DNA from: an uncultured Phycisphaerae bacterium
GTDB lineage: Bacteria > Planctomycetota > Phycisphaerae > Sedimentisphaerales > Anaerohalosphaeraceae
NCBI GenBank assembly: GCA_937995495.1
Contig: CALKKA010000124.1
Span: 1 to 26,798 of the forward strand
DNA: 26,798 bases
Direction: 5' to 3'
In this document: one piece after another, positions 1-7,647 of the stretch
Position numbering within the stretch: the first letter of the stretch is position 1
How the letters are laid out: each line of letters begins with the position of its first letter
Notes under the pieces: model-generated
Databases searched by the model: none
Told to the model about the DNA's origin: nothing
What the model saw: only the letters and a program-made list of their open reading frames with translations
Position numbers and translations under genes: made by a program

Positions 1-12
1 CGTGGTTTCTTT

Positions 13-60
13 TTATACCGTTTCGAGTCCTAAGTCTTTCAGCATTTGGAGGTCGTCTTC
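13..60. repeat. 48-bp direct repeat, distal copy
   Basis: This copy is identical to 1458-1505 except at one base (C at 40, T at 1485). Both copies have the same orientation, 1,445 bp apart, and together they bracket the oxidoreductase gene. Recombination between them would remove that gene and leave bioB with a complete 3' end. Confidence 0.9.
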
Positions 61-96
61 AATGGCGATTTTCCTCATGTCTTTTTGATTCGGCAT
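13..96 (-). pseudogene. Remnant or duplicate of the bioB 3' end (27 codons)
   Basis: On the minus strand, an ATG 10 nt after the oxidoreductase stop opens a 27-codon frame ending in DLQMLKDLGLETV and TAA. The same residues end the intact biotin synthase upstream. At the DNA level 13-60 matches 1458-1505 at 47 of 48 positions, and weaker similarity continues a few codons further (KIAIEDD here against GRAVEDD in bioB). No Shine-Dalgarno is visible, so translation is doubtful. It is best read as a leftover of a bioB duplication or of the insertion that placed the oxidoreductase gene between two copies of the bioB tail. Anything further downstream lies outside the window. Confidence 0.75.
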
Positions 97-106
97 AAAG
101 CTAACT

Positions 107-1432
107 CTAAAGAACTGCCTTTTTGTAATCACGCCGTGAGCCCGTCAGCCATTTGACATCACCTGTGCCGTCGGCAAAAGTGTATTTCTTTGGGTTCCAT
201 TTCATAGCCTGGCGGTGGTAATAAGCCAGATTCATGAGATGTGTCGCAATGACCGTATGCCCACCGATCATTTCATGCGCGACCGGTTTTGTGCGGGATT
301 TTACGCAACGCATGAAATCATCTGTATGGCTGTCATTGACTTTGTACAAATGTACTTTAGCGTCTTTGAGGTATTCCTCTTCAATGAAACTGAGCTTATG
401 GTTCAGTGTTCCTCCGTCTTCGCGGCTGAGGAATTTGGCAACTGTTTTGCCGCCTAACTCAAGATTGATTGTCCCGCGGTTGACATAAAGGTAGCCGTCA
501 GTGCCGAAAAATTCCAGCCCATTGCCGTCTTTATGCTCAACTTCAACCCCATTAGGATAGAGCAAACGGGTGCCAAATGACGCATTTTTATCTTCAGGAG
601 GCAGGATTTCTGTGGGGCCGCTGTTATCCATTTTCATTGCCCAGTGCGCAATATCGAGATGGTGCGGAGCCCAATCAGCAACGCCGCCGCCATATTCACG
701 ATACATCCGCCAAGCGGGAAAATGCTCATGCACACCGCGCGGGCTCAGAGCCGAATGGTACGGTCTCATCGGAGCCGGCCCCAGCCAGCGGTTCCAATCC
801 AAACCCGGTTCCATCGGTTCTTCAAGCAGATCACAGAGAATGCCGGGGCCCCAGAAGCTCACAACGACTCGCTTAAGCTTGCCGATGACACCGTTTCTGA
901 CTAATTCCGCTGCCACTCGAAATTCGCGCATTGACCGCTGCATAGAACCCGTCTGGAGAATTCTTCTGTTTTCGCCGACGACTTTCATCACTTCGATGGC
1001 TTCTGCGATGTCATGTGTCAGTGGCTTTTCGCAGTAAACATCCTTGCCGCTGCGGACTGCATCCAAGACAATCTGTGTGTGCCAATGATCCGGTGTGGCG
1101 ATGCAAACAGAGTCAATATCGTCGCGAGCAATGACATCTTCATAATTGACATATGCTTTGCACTCAGCTTTCCCGCTCTGAGGGTAATTCGTATAGAATT
1201 CATTAACTTTATTAAGAAAATGTTCTCGTCGCGTCGTGTCCACATCACAGACGGCCACAATATGCGCCCGCGGCATAAAGCTGTTTGTCAGTCCGTTGGC
1301 TTGCGTACCCATACCTATCATCCCGATTCGGAGTTGTCCATTGGCAGAAGTTCCGGCTGCGGATAGTGTTGACGGCAGAATAAAAGGGATAGCGGCACTG
1401 GCTTTAAGAAATTCTCTGCGTGTTCGTTCCAT
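107..1432 (-). CDS. Gfo/Idh/MocA family oxidoreductase with Tat signal
   Basis: The product is 441 residues. The N terminus carries a twin-arginine export signal (TRREFLK followed by a hydrophobic stretch ending SAAG), then a Rossmann nucleotide-binding fold beginning RIGMIGMGTQANG near residue 35 and the family signature CEKPLTHD near residue 134. These enzymes usually use NAD(P) to oxidise or reduce sugars or cyclitols. The Tat signal implies export of the folded, cofactor-loaded protein. The substrate cannot be told from sequence. The ATG lies 25 nt after the bioB stop with a purine-rich but weak ribosome site (GAGAAAGAGAAAGA), so it is probably the last gene of the bioB transcript. It sits between two copies of the bioB 3' end, which suggests it was inserted there. 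Family assignment is firm; physiological role is unknown. Confidence 0.92.
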   Translation of the reverse strand: MERTRREFLKASAAIPFILPSTLSAAGTSANGQLRIGMIGMGTQANGLTNSFMPRAHIVAVCDVDTTRREHFLNKVNEFYTNYPQSGKAECKAYVNYEDVIARDDIDSVCIATPDHWHTQIVLDAVRSGKDVYCEKPLTHDIAEAIEVMKVVGENRRILQTGSMQRSMREFRVAAELVRNGVIGKLKRVVVSFWGPGILCDLLEEPMEPGLDWNRWLGPAPMRPYHSALSPRGVHEHFPAWRMYREYGGGVADWAPHHLDIAHWAMKMDNSGPTEILPPEDKNASFGTRLLYPNGVEVEHKDGNGLEFFGTDGYLYVNRGTINLELGGKTVAKFLSREDGGTLNHKLSFIEEEYLKDAKVHLYKVNDSHTDDFMRCVKSRTKPVAHEMIGGHTVIATHLMNLAYYHRQAMKWNPKKYTFADGTGDVKWLTGSRRDYKKAVL

Positions 1433-1457
1433 TCTTTCTCTTTCTCTATTTAAAAGA

Positions 1458-1505
1458 TTATACCGTTTCGAGTCCTAAGTCTTTTAGCATTTGGAGGTCG
1501 TCTTC
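1458..1505. repeat. 48-bp direct repeat, proximal copy (3' end of bioB)
   Basis: This is the coding end of bioB including its stop codon. It is repeated at 13-60 with one mismatch. Sequence after the stop does not match between the copies, so the repeat boundary falls at the bioB stop. Confidence 0.9.
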
Positions 1506-2435
1506 GACGGCTCTTCCGGCGGTGGTCAGGTAGTTGCCCGACAGAATCGCCGTGCAACCTGCCTGGAATATCCAGCTTTGCATGTCGCGGAGGTTTAAGA
1601 CGCGGCCGCCGGCGACTTTTAGATGTGTCTTTGGCAGGATGAACCGGTATAGGGCCACGATGCGCAGTATTTCCCGCGGCGGCATTGTCTCGGCGTTGGC
1701 CAGCGGCGTGCCTTTGATCGGGTGCAGGAAGTTCATGGGTACCATGTCCACGCCCAGCCGCCTCAGTTCGAACGCCATGTCGATGCGGTCGGCCTCGGTT
1801 TCGCCGATCCCAAAGATGCCGCCGGCACAGACGCCCATGCCGGCCTTGTGGCCGGCCTCGATGGTTTTGACGCGGTCTTCGTATTTATGGGTCGTCACAA
1901 CCTCGGCAAAATGCCGCTTGGAGGTTTCCAGATTATGATTGAACCGCACGACGCCCGCATCGGCCAATCGCTTCATGTTCTCTTCGCTGACGATCCCCAG
2001 CGACATGCAGACGCCCATCCCCAGTTCGGTCTTGATCCGCTTGGTCAGTGCAATCAGCCGGTCCAGTTCGGCTTGGGTCACTTTTTTGCCGCTATAGACA
2101 ATGCCGAAATTGGGGACACCCTTGCTTTTAGCCTCGGCTGCGGCGTCCATGATCTGGCCATCGCTGAGTACCTGCGGTGTCTTGTCCACGGCGGTGTCAT
2201 AATGCAGTGACTGGGCGCAGAACGCACAATCCTCGCTGCAGCCGCCCATGCGACCGGGGATAATGGAACACATCTTGACTTTGTTGCCGAAGCCCGCCTT
2301 GCGGATCTCGTTGGCCCAGTAGAGCATGTCATCAATATGATCGGTTGAGAGCCGAGACAGTTCATCAATCTGGTCCCGTTCTAAAAGCTGACCGTCTAAA
2401 ATCTTCTTTGCATATTGTTCGATTTGCTGATTCAT
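1458..2435 (-). CDS. bioB: Biotin synthase, radical SAM enzyme
   Basis: At 325 residues the length is normal for BioB, which inserts sulfur into dethiobiotin in the last step of biotin synthesis. The radical-SAM cysteines are C66, C70 and C73 in GGCSEDCAFCAQS. C143 (GVCMSLG), C203 (GVCAGGIFGIGE) and R278 (AGGR) align with auxiliary-cluster ligands Cys128, Cys188 and Arg260 of the E. coli enzyme. The position of E. coli Cys97 is Gly (F110-G111), while an extra Cys occurs at 56 in KMCSII. That pattern resembles BioB of anaerobes such as Bacteroides rather than the E. coli type. The ATG follows the upstream gene's stop by 5 nt, so translation is probably coupled. No other biotin genes are in the window. 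Confidence 0.95.
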   Translation of the reverse strand: MNQQIEQYAKKILDGQLLERDQIDELSRLSTDHIDDMLYWANEIRKAGFGNKVKMCSIIPGRMGGCSEDCAFCAQSLHYDTAVDKTPQVLSDGQIMDAAAEAKSKGVPNFGIVYSGKKVTQAELDRLIALTKRIKTELGMGVCMSLGIVSEENMKRLADAGVVRFNHNLETSKRHFAEVVTTHKYEDRVKTIEAGHKAGMGVCAGGIFGIGETEADRIDMAFELRRLGVDMVPMNFLHPIKGTPLANAETMPPREILRIVALYRFILPKTHLKVAGGRVLNLRDMQSWIFQAGCTAILSGNYLTTAGRAVEDDLQMLKDLGLETV

Positions 2436-2440
2436 ATTGG

Positions 2441-2971
2441 TTACACCCTCTCCGGGGATAAAATATCACATACACGTTCTGCATACTGCCTGAAATCTTC
2501 AGCAGGCAGAACCACCGTCTGGCTCTTCGGGCTGCGGAGCTTCATGGTGTCGGCATCCTTTTGCAGCGGGATCGCCAAAAACAAAAACCGCTCGCGGGAG
2601 TCATCATATACATCCCCGCCGTCGGTTTCAATGTCAATATTTGCAAAGCGGACAGCGAATACGAAAACTGCCTGCGCTGTTGGAGCCTCTTTGGGGAATT
2701 GATCCAGCCAATGCGACAGGAACCGGACATCTTCAAACGTCACCCATCCATCTAATCCCTTAATGCCAGCCAGCGAAGTGCCTTTAAAGGGTGCGGCTTT
2801 AAGCCCGACCCGAACGGGAAACCGAGACCCTGGATCGATGAGAAAATCAAAGTTTTTGACCGGGCCTTCAGTAAATTCGAGGCATTTAGATTGATCAATC
2901 CAGATAAAGGGGATTATGTTTTCGGTAAGAAAGCACTCAAATGCCTGCTCATAGGGATTGGGCCGGTCCAT
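2441..2971 (-). CDS. HYExAFE-like conserved protein of unknown function
   Basis: The product is 176 residues with no signal peptide or membrane segment. The start (NPYEQAFECFL, then IPFIWID and KNFDFLID) resembles a planctomycete family named for its HYExAFE motif, with the first His replaced by Pro here. In family members as I recall them, the segment after the DF motif reads like the D...DVK core of PD-(D/E)XK nuclease folds. Here that stretch reads FPVRVGLKAAPFKG, so the acidic residue is lost and nuclease activity would not be expected. The gene lies between hisS (110 nt upstream, with a palindromic repeat in the gap) and bioB (5 nt downstream). A weak purine-rich site (AGAAAGAAAAAGAG) precedes the ATG. 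Function unknown; family assignment is from memory. Confidence 0.7.
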   Translation of the reverse strand: MDRPNPYEQAFECFLTENIIPFIWIDQSKCLEFTEGPVKNFDFLIDPGSRFPVRVGLKAAPFKGTSLAGIKGLDGWVTFEDVRFLSHWLDQFPKEAPTAQAVFVFAVRFANIDIETDGGDVYDDSRERFLFLAIPLQKDADTMKLRSPKSQTVVLPAEDFRQYAERVCDILSPERV

Positions 2972-2987
2972 ACGCTCTTTTTCTTTC

Positions 2988-3057
2988 TGTCACCCCGGCC
3001 CTCGAGCCGGGGCCTGGGAAGTCAATGTCTGGATGCCGGATCAAGTCCGGCATGACA
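2988..3057. repeat. 70-bp double-palindrome intergenic repeat
   Basis: The element begins TGTCA and ends TGACA, which are inverted copies. Inside are two perfect hairpins: CCCCGGC/GCCGGGG (2993-2999 with 3006-3012) and ATGCCGGA/TCCGGCAT (3033-3040 with 3046-3053). This layout resembles short REP-like or miniature palindromic elements scattered in many bacterial genomes. It lies in the gap after hisS. No T-tract follows on the minus strand, so it does not look like a classical terminator, although it may stabilise the hisS mRNA end. Only one copy occurs in this window. Confidence 0.75.
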
Positions 3058-3081
3058 TTAAAGCATGTCTTTAGTAATTGG

Positions 3082-4368
3082 CTACGATTTGAAAAGGGAT
3101 TCGGCGTCCAGAAGTTCCTGCTCGCCGGTTTGCATATCCTTAACGACAAGCTGTTTGGAATCCTTGAACTCGGCGCCAAGGATAATACATTTGGCCGCAT
3201 TCATGGAATCCGCCACTTTCATCTGTTTTTTCAAGGCGCCTGTCTTGTAGCTGAAATTAGAAGCGTGCCCTTTTTCGCGAAGCTGGGCCGTAATGTTGAC
3301 CGCTTTGTCCAGTAAATCAGCATCCAGGCAGGCCACGAAATAGTCCAGTTTCTGGATGTCCAGCGAATCATCTCTCAGCAGACCTTTTTCACGGAGCAGA
3401 ATCTCCAGAACCGCATCGCCCATGCCCATGCCCGTGGCGGTTACTTTGGGTCCGCCGAAGTCGCTGAGCAGGTTGTCGTAGCGGCCGCCGCCGCAGACCG
3501 CGCGAAGGTCGCCAGCTTTGTCGTGAATCTCAAACACCATCCCCGTATAATAGGCCAGCCCGCGGACGATGCTCATATCAAACCGACACCAGTCTTCGAC
3601 GCCCATTGTTCTGAGATACGCAAAGACCTGGATCAGCTCATCCAGGGATACTTTCGCTTCTTCGTTGAGCTTAACGATATCGGGTATCTCATCGACCAAA
3701 TGGACATCCATCAGTTTCAAAACCGTCTGAACGGTATCGGTAGAGTCAATTTCCTTACCCAGCATCTCGACGAATGCCTCTACCGGAATCCTCGTCTTTT
3801 TATCGAGGATCGGATACAACGATTCCAGCTTGTCTTCGGCAATACCGATATTCTTAAGCAATGCCGCCAGTAATCGACGGCTGGAAATCTTTGCCACGAC
3901 ATCGCCACTGGTCAGTCCCACACTTCGGAGATAATCCAGTGAGCAATACACCACCTCCGCATCGGCCAGGACATCTTCAACGCCGATGATGTCGATATTC
4001 CACTGAAAAAACTCTCGCAGCCGCCCTTTTTGCGGGCGTTCGGCCCGACAGAGTCGGGGAACGGAAAACCATTTGATCGGCCGGGGCAGTGCGTTGATCT
4101 GTTTGTTGACCATGCGGGCCAGTGTCGGGGTGATCTCCGGCCGGATGGCCAGGTGCCGGCCGCCGCGGTCGGTAAAATTAAACAACTGCTCGACAATCTC
4201 GTCGCCGCTCTTGACCTGATACATCTGCAGATGTTCAAAGATCGGCCCGTCATACTCGACAAACCCGTTGCGGATCGAGGAGGCCTTCCAGCCATCGACG
4301 ATAAAATTGCGAACCGCCATCTGCGGCGGGTAAAAATCACGGGTTCCCTTGACCGGCTGTATCTTCAT
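3082..4368 (-). CDS. hisS: Histidyl-tRNA synthetase
   Basis: This 428-residue class II synthetase charges tRNA-His with histidine in the cytoplasm. Visible family motifs are the N-terminal GTRDFYPPQMAVR, the motif 1 region ending IRPEITPTLARMV, motif 2 (PRLCRAERPQKGRLREFFQ), the histidine-specific block GLAYYTGMVFEIHDK, and motif 3 (GGGRYDNLLSDFGG, then GMGMGD). A C-terminal anticodon-binding domain follows. Length is normal. The ATG overlaps the upstream YkgJ-like stop by one base (TAATG), so translation is probably coupled, and the whole cluster appears to be served by the promoter at 4888-4915. Stop is TAG. Confidence 0.97.
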   Translation of the reverse strand: MKIQPVKGTRDFYPPQMAVRNFIVDGWKASSIRNGFVEYDGPIFEHLQMYQVKSGDEIVEQLFNFTDRGGRHLAIRPEITPTLARMVNKQINALPRPIKWFSVPRLCRAERPQKGRLREFFQWNIDIIGVEDVLADAEVVYCSLDYLRSVGLTSGDVVAKISSRRLLAALLKNIGIAEDKLESLYPILDKKTRIPVEAFVEMLGKEIDSTDTVQTVLKLMDVHLVDEIPDIVKLNEEAKVSLDELIQVFAYLRTMGVEDWCRFDMSIVRGLAYYTGMVFEIHDKAGDLRAVCGGGRYDNLLSDFGGPKVTATGMGMGDAVLEILLREKGLLRDDSLDIQKLDYFVACLDADLLDKAVNITAQLREKGHASNFSYKTGALKKQMKVADSMNAAKCIILGAEFKDSKQLVVKDMQTGEQELLDAESLFKS

Positions 4369-4841
4369 TACTTTTTGGAAGCTTTCTTTTTGCGCTTCTT
4401 CTTTTTCGGCTCCAGCTTTTCAAAGACCTTGGCGCCGAATTTGATCTTCATATACTCTTCCATCTGTTTGTCATCGAGGAAGTGCAGTTCATACCCATAA
4501 TCGTCCCCGGTCAGATCGCAACCATCGGTGTCGTAATCACGACAGATCTTTGGACGGACCTCATAATTTCCACATCGATAATCTTCTTCCGACAGATATC
4601 GGCATTTATTCTGCACATTCAGGTACCAGTCGCCGTCTTCGACGAACACGCTGACATTTTCGTGGCACAGATACCAGCGAATATCATCGAAATCGTCCCA
4701 ATCTTCGGGTGTCTCGATCGGCTGGGCAAAATATCGGCAGCACTTGCCGGTACATCTGTCACATCCCGGTGTCATCGTTGTTAACTTCTCTTTTTTCTTC
4801 TTGGTTGATTTTCCCGTCGCCGTCTTTTTCGTCACAATCAA
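4368..4841 (-). CDS. YkgJ-like CxxCxCC-type metal-binding protein
   Basis: The product is 157 residues. A cysteine cluster CDRCTGKCC (residues 27-35), then NKCRYL, YRCGNYEVRPKICRDYD and GCD, matches the YkgJ family, a set of small proteins thought to chelate zinc or iron. The biochemical role is not established. Both ends are lysine-rich (KKKKEK near the start, KKKKRKKK at the end), which might bind nucleic acid. The start is read as TTG because AAGGA lies 6 nt upstream and the only nearby ATG is out of frame. An internal ATG at residue 23 would remove just the basic leader. It is the first gene of the hisS-bioB cluster, about 40 nt downstream of a near-consensus promoter, and its stop overlaps the hisS start. 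Confidence 0.8.
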   Translation of the reverse strand: MIVTKKTATGKSTKKKKEKLTTMTPGCDRCTGKCCRYFAQPIETPEDWDDFDDIRWYLCHENVSVFVEDGDWYLNVQNKCRYLSEEDYRCGNYEVRPKICRDYDTDGCDLTGDDYGYELHFLDDKQMEEYMKIKFGAKVFEKLEPKKKKRKKKASKK

Positions 4842-4887
4842 AACCCATCCTTGTTAAATATCATTCTCTTTGTCATGCAAAGACAGC

Positions 4888-4915
4888 ATTATAGGGAAAC
4901 GGTCCGCACCGTCAA
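4888..4915 (-). promoter_or_regulatory. Sigma70-type promoter for the YkgJ-hisS-bioB cluster
   Basis: On the minus strand the -35 box is TTGACG, followed by a 16-nt spacer and a perfect -10 box TATAAT. Transcription would begin near 4881, giving a leader of about 40 nt before the TTG start of the YkgJ-like gene. It is among the best promoter matches in the window. Confidence 0.75.
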
Positions 4916-5025
4916 GAACTTCCCACCGGTCGAGTTATCGTGACCGAAAGGGGCTTATCACCCTTCGTCCGGCTGCTTTTGCAGGAAACACGCCGTCCTT
5001 GCCGATATACACTTGTTACGGGTGA

Positions 5026-5040
5026 TCTCTATCATAGAGA
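5026..5040. promoter_or_regulatory. 15-bp palindrome in the ftsK leader
   Basis: TCTCTAT-C-ATAGAGA is a perfect inverted repeat with 7-bp arms, 45 bp before the ftsK GTG. It could be a repressor or activator site. No convincing -35/-10 pair for ftsK was found next to it. Confidence 0.4.
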
Positions 5041-5072
5041 AGCGAAAAGAGGCTTTTAAGGCATTTAAAACT

Positions 5073-5077
5073 AAGGA
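5073..5077 (+). promoter_or_regulatory. Ribosome binding site fixing the ftsK start
   Basis: AAGGA stands 7 nt before GTG at 5085. This favours GTG over the in-frame TTG at 5013, which would add 24 residues and has no comparable site. Confidence 0.7.
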
Positions 5078-5084
5078 TATCGGA

Positions 5085-7643
5085 GTGAAACACGGAAATT
5101 TATATCGTATCGCCGCTGAATTTATTCTGCTGTGTGTGTGCATCTTCTTACTGCTCAGCGTGATGAGCTTTGACATGAAAGATTCGCCAAGTGGCTATGT
5201 CTGGCCACACAATGAGGAGACAGCAAACATGTGCGGACCGGTGGGGGCTTTTTGTGCGTACTACTGTTTGTATTATTTCGGGCCGGGCATCGTGGCCGCG
5301 TGTGTGTCCGGGGCGATCGCACTGGTGGTCCTGCTTTGGGGCAAGCCGGTGACCCAACCCCTGCTGCGGCTGACGGGACTGGTCCTCGTCGTGGCGGCGA
5401 TATCAACAACATGGTATCTTATCTGGCCTGTTGAGTCACTGGCGTTCTATCGAACCGGGTCATTCTCCCATGGCAATGGAGGGGTGCTCGGGATCGCCGC
5501 AGCACGCTATTTGGATCAGCACCTGGCCAAACTCGGGACCTGGCTGGTCGTGCTGTGCTTCTGGACGGTCGGGGCGTTGCTGCTGGCCGATTCACTGGTG
5601 TTTGCCATGGTTCGCGGATTCGGCATAGGGGTATTAAAGATGCTCGGACTCGCTGAACCGGCGTGGAAAGTGGCCCGCGAACACTCCCAGTCGCTCGGAG
5701 ACATCTGGACGCGGCTCAGTGAACGACAAAAAGCCCAGGCGAGCAGTTTTGCCGAGGCCGTGCGGAACTACCGTGAAAGCCATCAGACCCCCGAAACGCC
5801 CGAAGAAGCCGTCGGGGTCATGGACACCGAATTCGAGGCGCTTGAGCATGAACACGATGTCTCTGTTGAGGCAACCCTCAGCGATGCGCCCGCTCCGAAG
5901 AAAAAGGGAAAGCTGAAAATCCGCAAGCCCAAACAGGTCGTCCGTCCCAAAAAGCCGGTGCCTGTCCAGAAGACCTATGATGACTATCAACTGCCGCCTC
6001 TGGATTTCTTGAAAGATCCGGAGACTGGTTTTACTGCGATCCAGAGCAAAATGGTCGAGCGAAAGGCCCACTCCCTGGAGGAGATGCTTGAGGAATTCGG
6101 CGTCAATGCCAACGTGGTCAATGCCGAACCGGGCCCGGCGATTACGATGTACGAACTGGAACTGGCGGCGGGCGTTAAGGTCAGCCAGATTTCTTCCCTG
6201 GCCAACGACATGGCCCGTGCATTGGGATCCGGAATGGTCCGCGTCGTCGCGCCACTGGCAGGCAAGCACACCATCGGCATCGAAGTGCCCAACAGTCAGC
6301 GGGAAATCGTGCGGATCAAAGACCTGCTCGAAAAGGCGGCCGCGAAGGCAAACAAGATGGAGATTCCGCTGTTTCTGGGAAAAAGCTCCTCGGGTGAGAT
6401 CCTGGTTTCGGATATGGCGGCCATGCCCCACTGCCTGATCGCGGGAACAACCGGTTCGGGTAAAAGTGTCTGCATCAACAGTATCATTACCAGTATCCTG
6501 CTGTCGCGGCGGCCGGATGAGGTTAAGCTGATCCTGATCGACCCGAAGATGGTCGAGATGGCGATGTTCGAGTCGATCCCGCACCTGATGTGTCCGACGG
6601 TGACCGAGATGCGGCGGGCCGAGCAGATCCTTGAATGGGCCATGCAGAAAATGGATGAGCGATACGAACTGCTCAAAGAGGCGCAGGTGCGAAACATCGC
6701 TTCCTACAATCTGCTTTCCACCGAAGAACTGATCGAGCGGTTTAATCCTGCCACACAGGAAGAAGAGGCCCAGATACCGAAAAAACTGCCGCATATTGTC
6801 ATTATCATCGATGAGCTGGCGGATCTGATGATGACATCGGCCAAGGAAGTGGAGTCCTTTATCGTCCGCATCGCGCAAAAGAGCCGTGCGATCGGTATCC
6901 ATCTGGTGCTGGCGACCCAGCGACCCCAGGCAACGGTTGTCACCGGCCTGATCAAATCGAATATGCCCGCTCGCATCGCGTTCCGTGTAGCGGCCGGGAT
7001 GGACAGCCGGATCATTCTTGACCAGAAAGGGGCCGAAACGCTGCTGGGTCAGGGCGATATGCTGTTCCTCAAGCCCGGCACCAGCGAACTGGTACGGGCT
7101 CAGGGCGCGTTTCTGGATGACGACGAAATCCGGGGCGTGGTGAAGTTCCTCAAGGGCGTCGCCCAGCCGCAATACAGCACGGAACTGATGCAGCTGAATA
7201 CGGTTGATCTCGGCTCCGGACCCAAAGATGATCTGTTTGATGACGCGGTGCGGGTGGTGCTGGAGACCAAACGCGGAAGCGTGTCACTCCTGCAGCGGCG
7301 ATTAAGCATCGGCTATGCACGGGCCTCTCGCATTATTGAGACCATGGCCGCAACGGGGCTGCTGGGCGAATACAAAGGAAGCCAGGCACGCGAAGTAACG
7401 ATGACGCTGGAGGAATATGAGGCGATGAAAAAGAATATGATCGCCGATGAAGTCGCGGGCTATGCGGATCTGACGGAGGATTCTGAGGAAGATGGTGAAG
7501 CATACGAATATGAAGACGTCGAAGAGGATGCTGAAGACGATCAGGAGTATGAGGAAGAGGTCGATGATGAGGCCGATGAGGATGAAGACGGGTACGAAGA
7601 GGCCTCGGAGTACATTGATGACGATGAATACGAAAAAGCGTAG
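5085..7643 (+). CDS. ftsK: DNA translocase FtsK/SpoIIIE with acidic tail
   Basis: Read from GTG at 5085 the product is 852 residues. The N-terminal ~200 residues hold about four hydrophobic segments that anchor it in the inner membrane at the division site. A short linker rich in Pro, Lys and Glu follows. The motor has Walker A GTTGSGKS (454-461) and Walker B VIIID (572-576), and the gamma winged-helix domain carries the family's LLQRRLSIGYARASR, which reads polar DNA motifs. Such proteins pump chromosome ends across the septum and promote dimer resolution. Unusually, after the gamma domain comes a 56-residue tail (797-852) with 35 Asp/Glu and a single Lys. The gene converges with the DUF4380 gene with only 4 nt between stops, leaving no room for a terminator. 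Confidence 0.96.
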   Translation: MKHGNLYRIAAEFILLCVCIFLLLSVMSFDMKDSPSGYVWPHNEETANMCGPVGAFCAYYCLYYFGPGIVAACVSGAIALVVLLWGKPVTQPLLRLTGLVLVVAAISTTWYLIWPVESLAFYRTGSFSHGNGGVLGIAAARYLDQHLAKLGTWLVVLCFWTVGALLLADSLVFAMVRGFGIGVLKMLGLAEPAWKVAREHSQSLGDIWTRLSERQKAQASSFAEAVRNYRESHQTPETPEEAVGVMDTEFEALEHEHDVSVEATLSDAPAPKKKGKLKIRKPKQVVRPKKPVPVQKTYDDYQLPPLDFLKDPETGFTAIQSKMVERKAHSLEEMLEEFGVNANVVNAEPGPAITMYELELAAGVKVSQISSLANDMARALGSGMVRVVAPLAGKHTIGIEVPNSQREIVRIKDLLEKAAAKANKMEIPLFLGKSSSGEILVSDMAAMPHCLIAGTTGSGKSVCINSIITSILLSRRPDEVKLILIDPKMVEMAMFESIPHLMCPTVTEMRRAEQILEWAMQKMDERYELLKEAQVRNIASYNLLSTEELIERFNPATQEEEAQIPKKLPHIVIIIDELADLMMTSAKEVESFIVRIAQKSRAIGIHLVLATQRPQATVVTGLIKSNMPARIAFRVAAGMDSRIILDQKGAETLLGQGDMLFLKPGTSELVRAQGAFLDDDEIRGVVKFLKGVAQPQYSTELMQLNTVDLGSGPKDDLFDDAVRVVLETKRGSVSLLQRRLSIGYARASRIIETMAATGLLGEYKGSQAREVTMTLEEYEAMKKNMIADEVAGYADLTEDSEEDGEAYEYEDVEEDAEDDQEYEEEVDDEADEDEDGYEEASEYIDDDEYEKA

Positions 7644-7647
7644 GGTG

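Noticed and set aside
2988..3057. Intrinsic terminator of hisS
   Set aside because: The hairpins are strong, but the minus strand continues with an A/G-rich stretch, not a T-run, and downstream genes appear to be in the same cluster.
5013..5084. TTG start for ftsK at 5013
   Set aside because: It has no ribosome site and would overlap the palindrome, whereas GTG at 5085 has AAGGA 7 nt upstream.
5634..7172. Long 512-codon minus-strand frame inside ftsK
   Set aside because: It lies wholly within the well-supported ftsK gene, its product is His/Gln/Arg-rich with no recognisable motif, and it is a typical antisense shadow.
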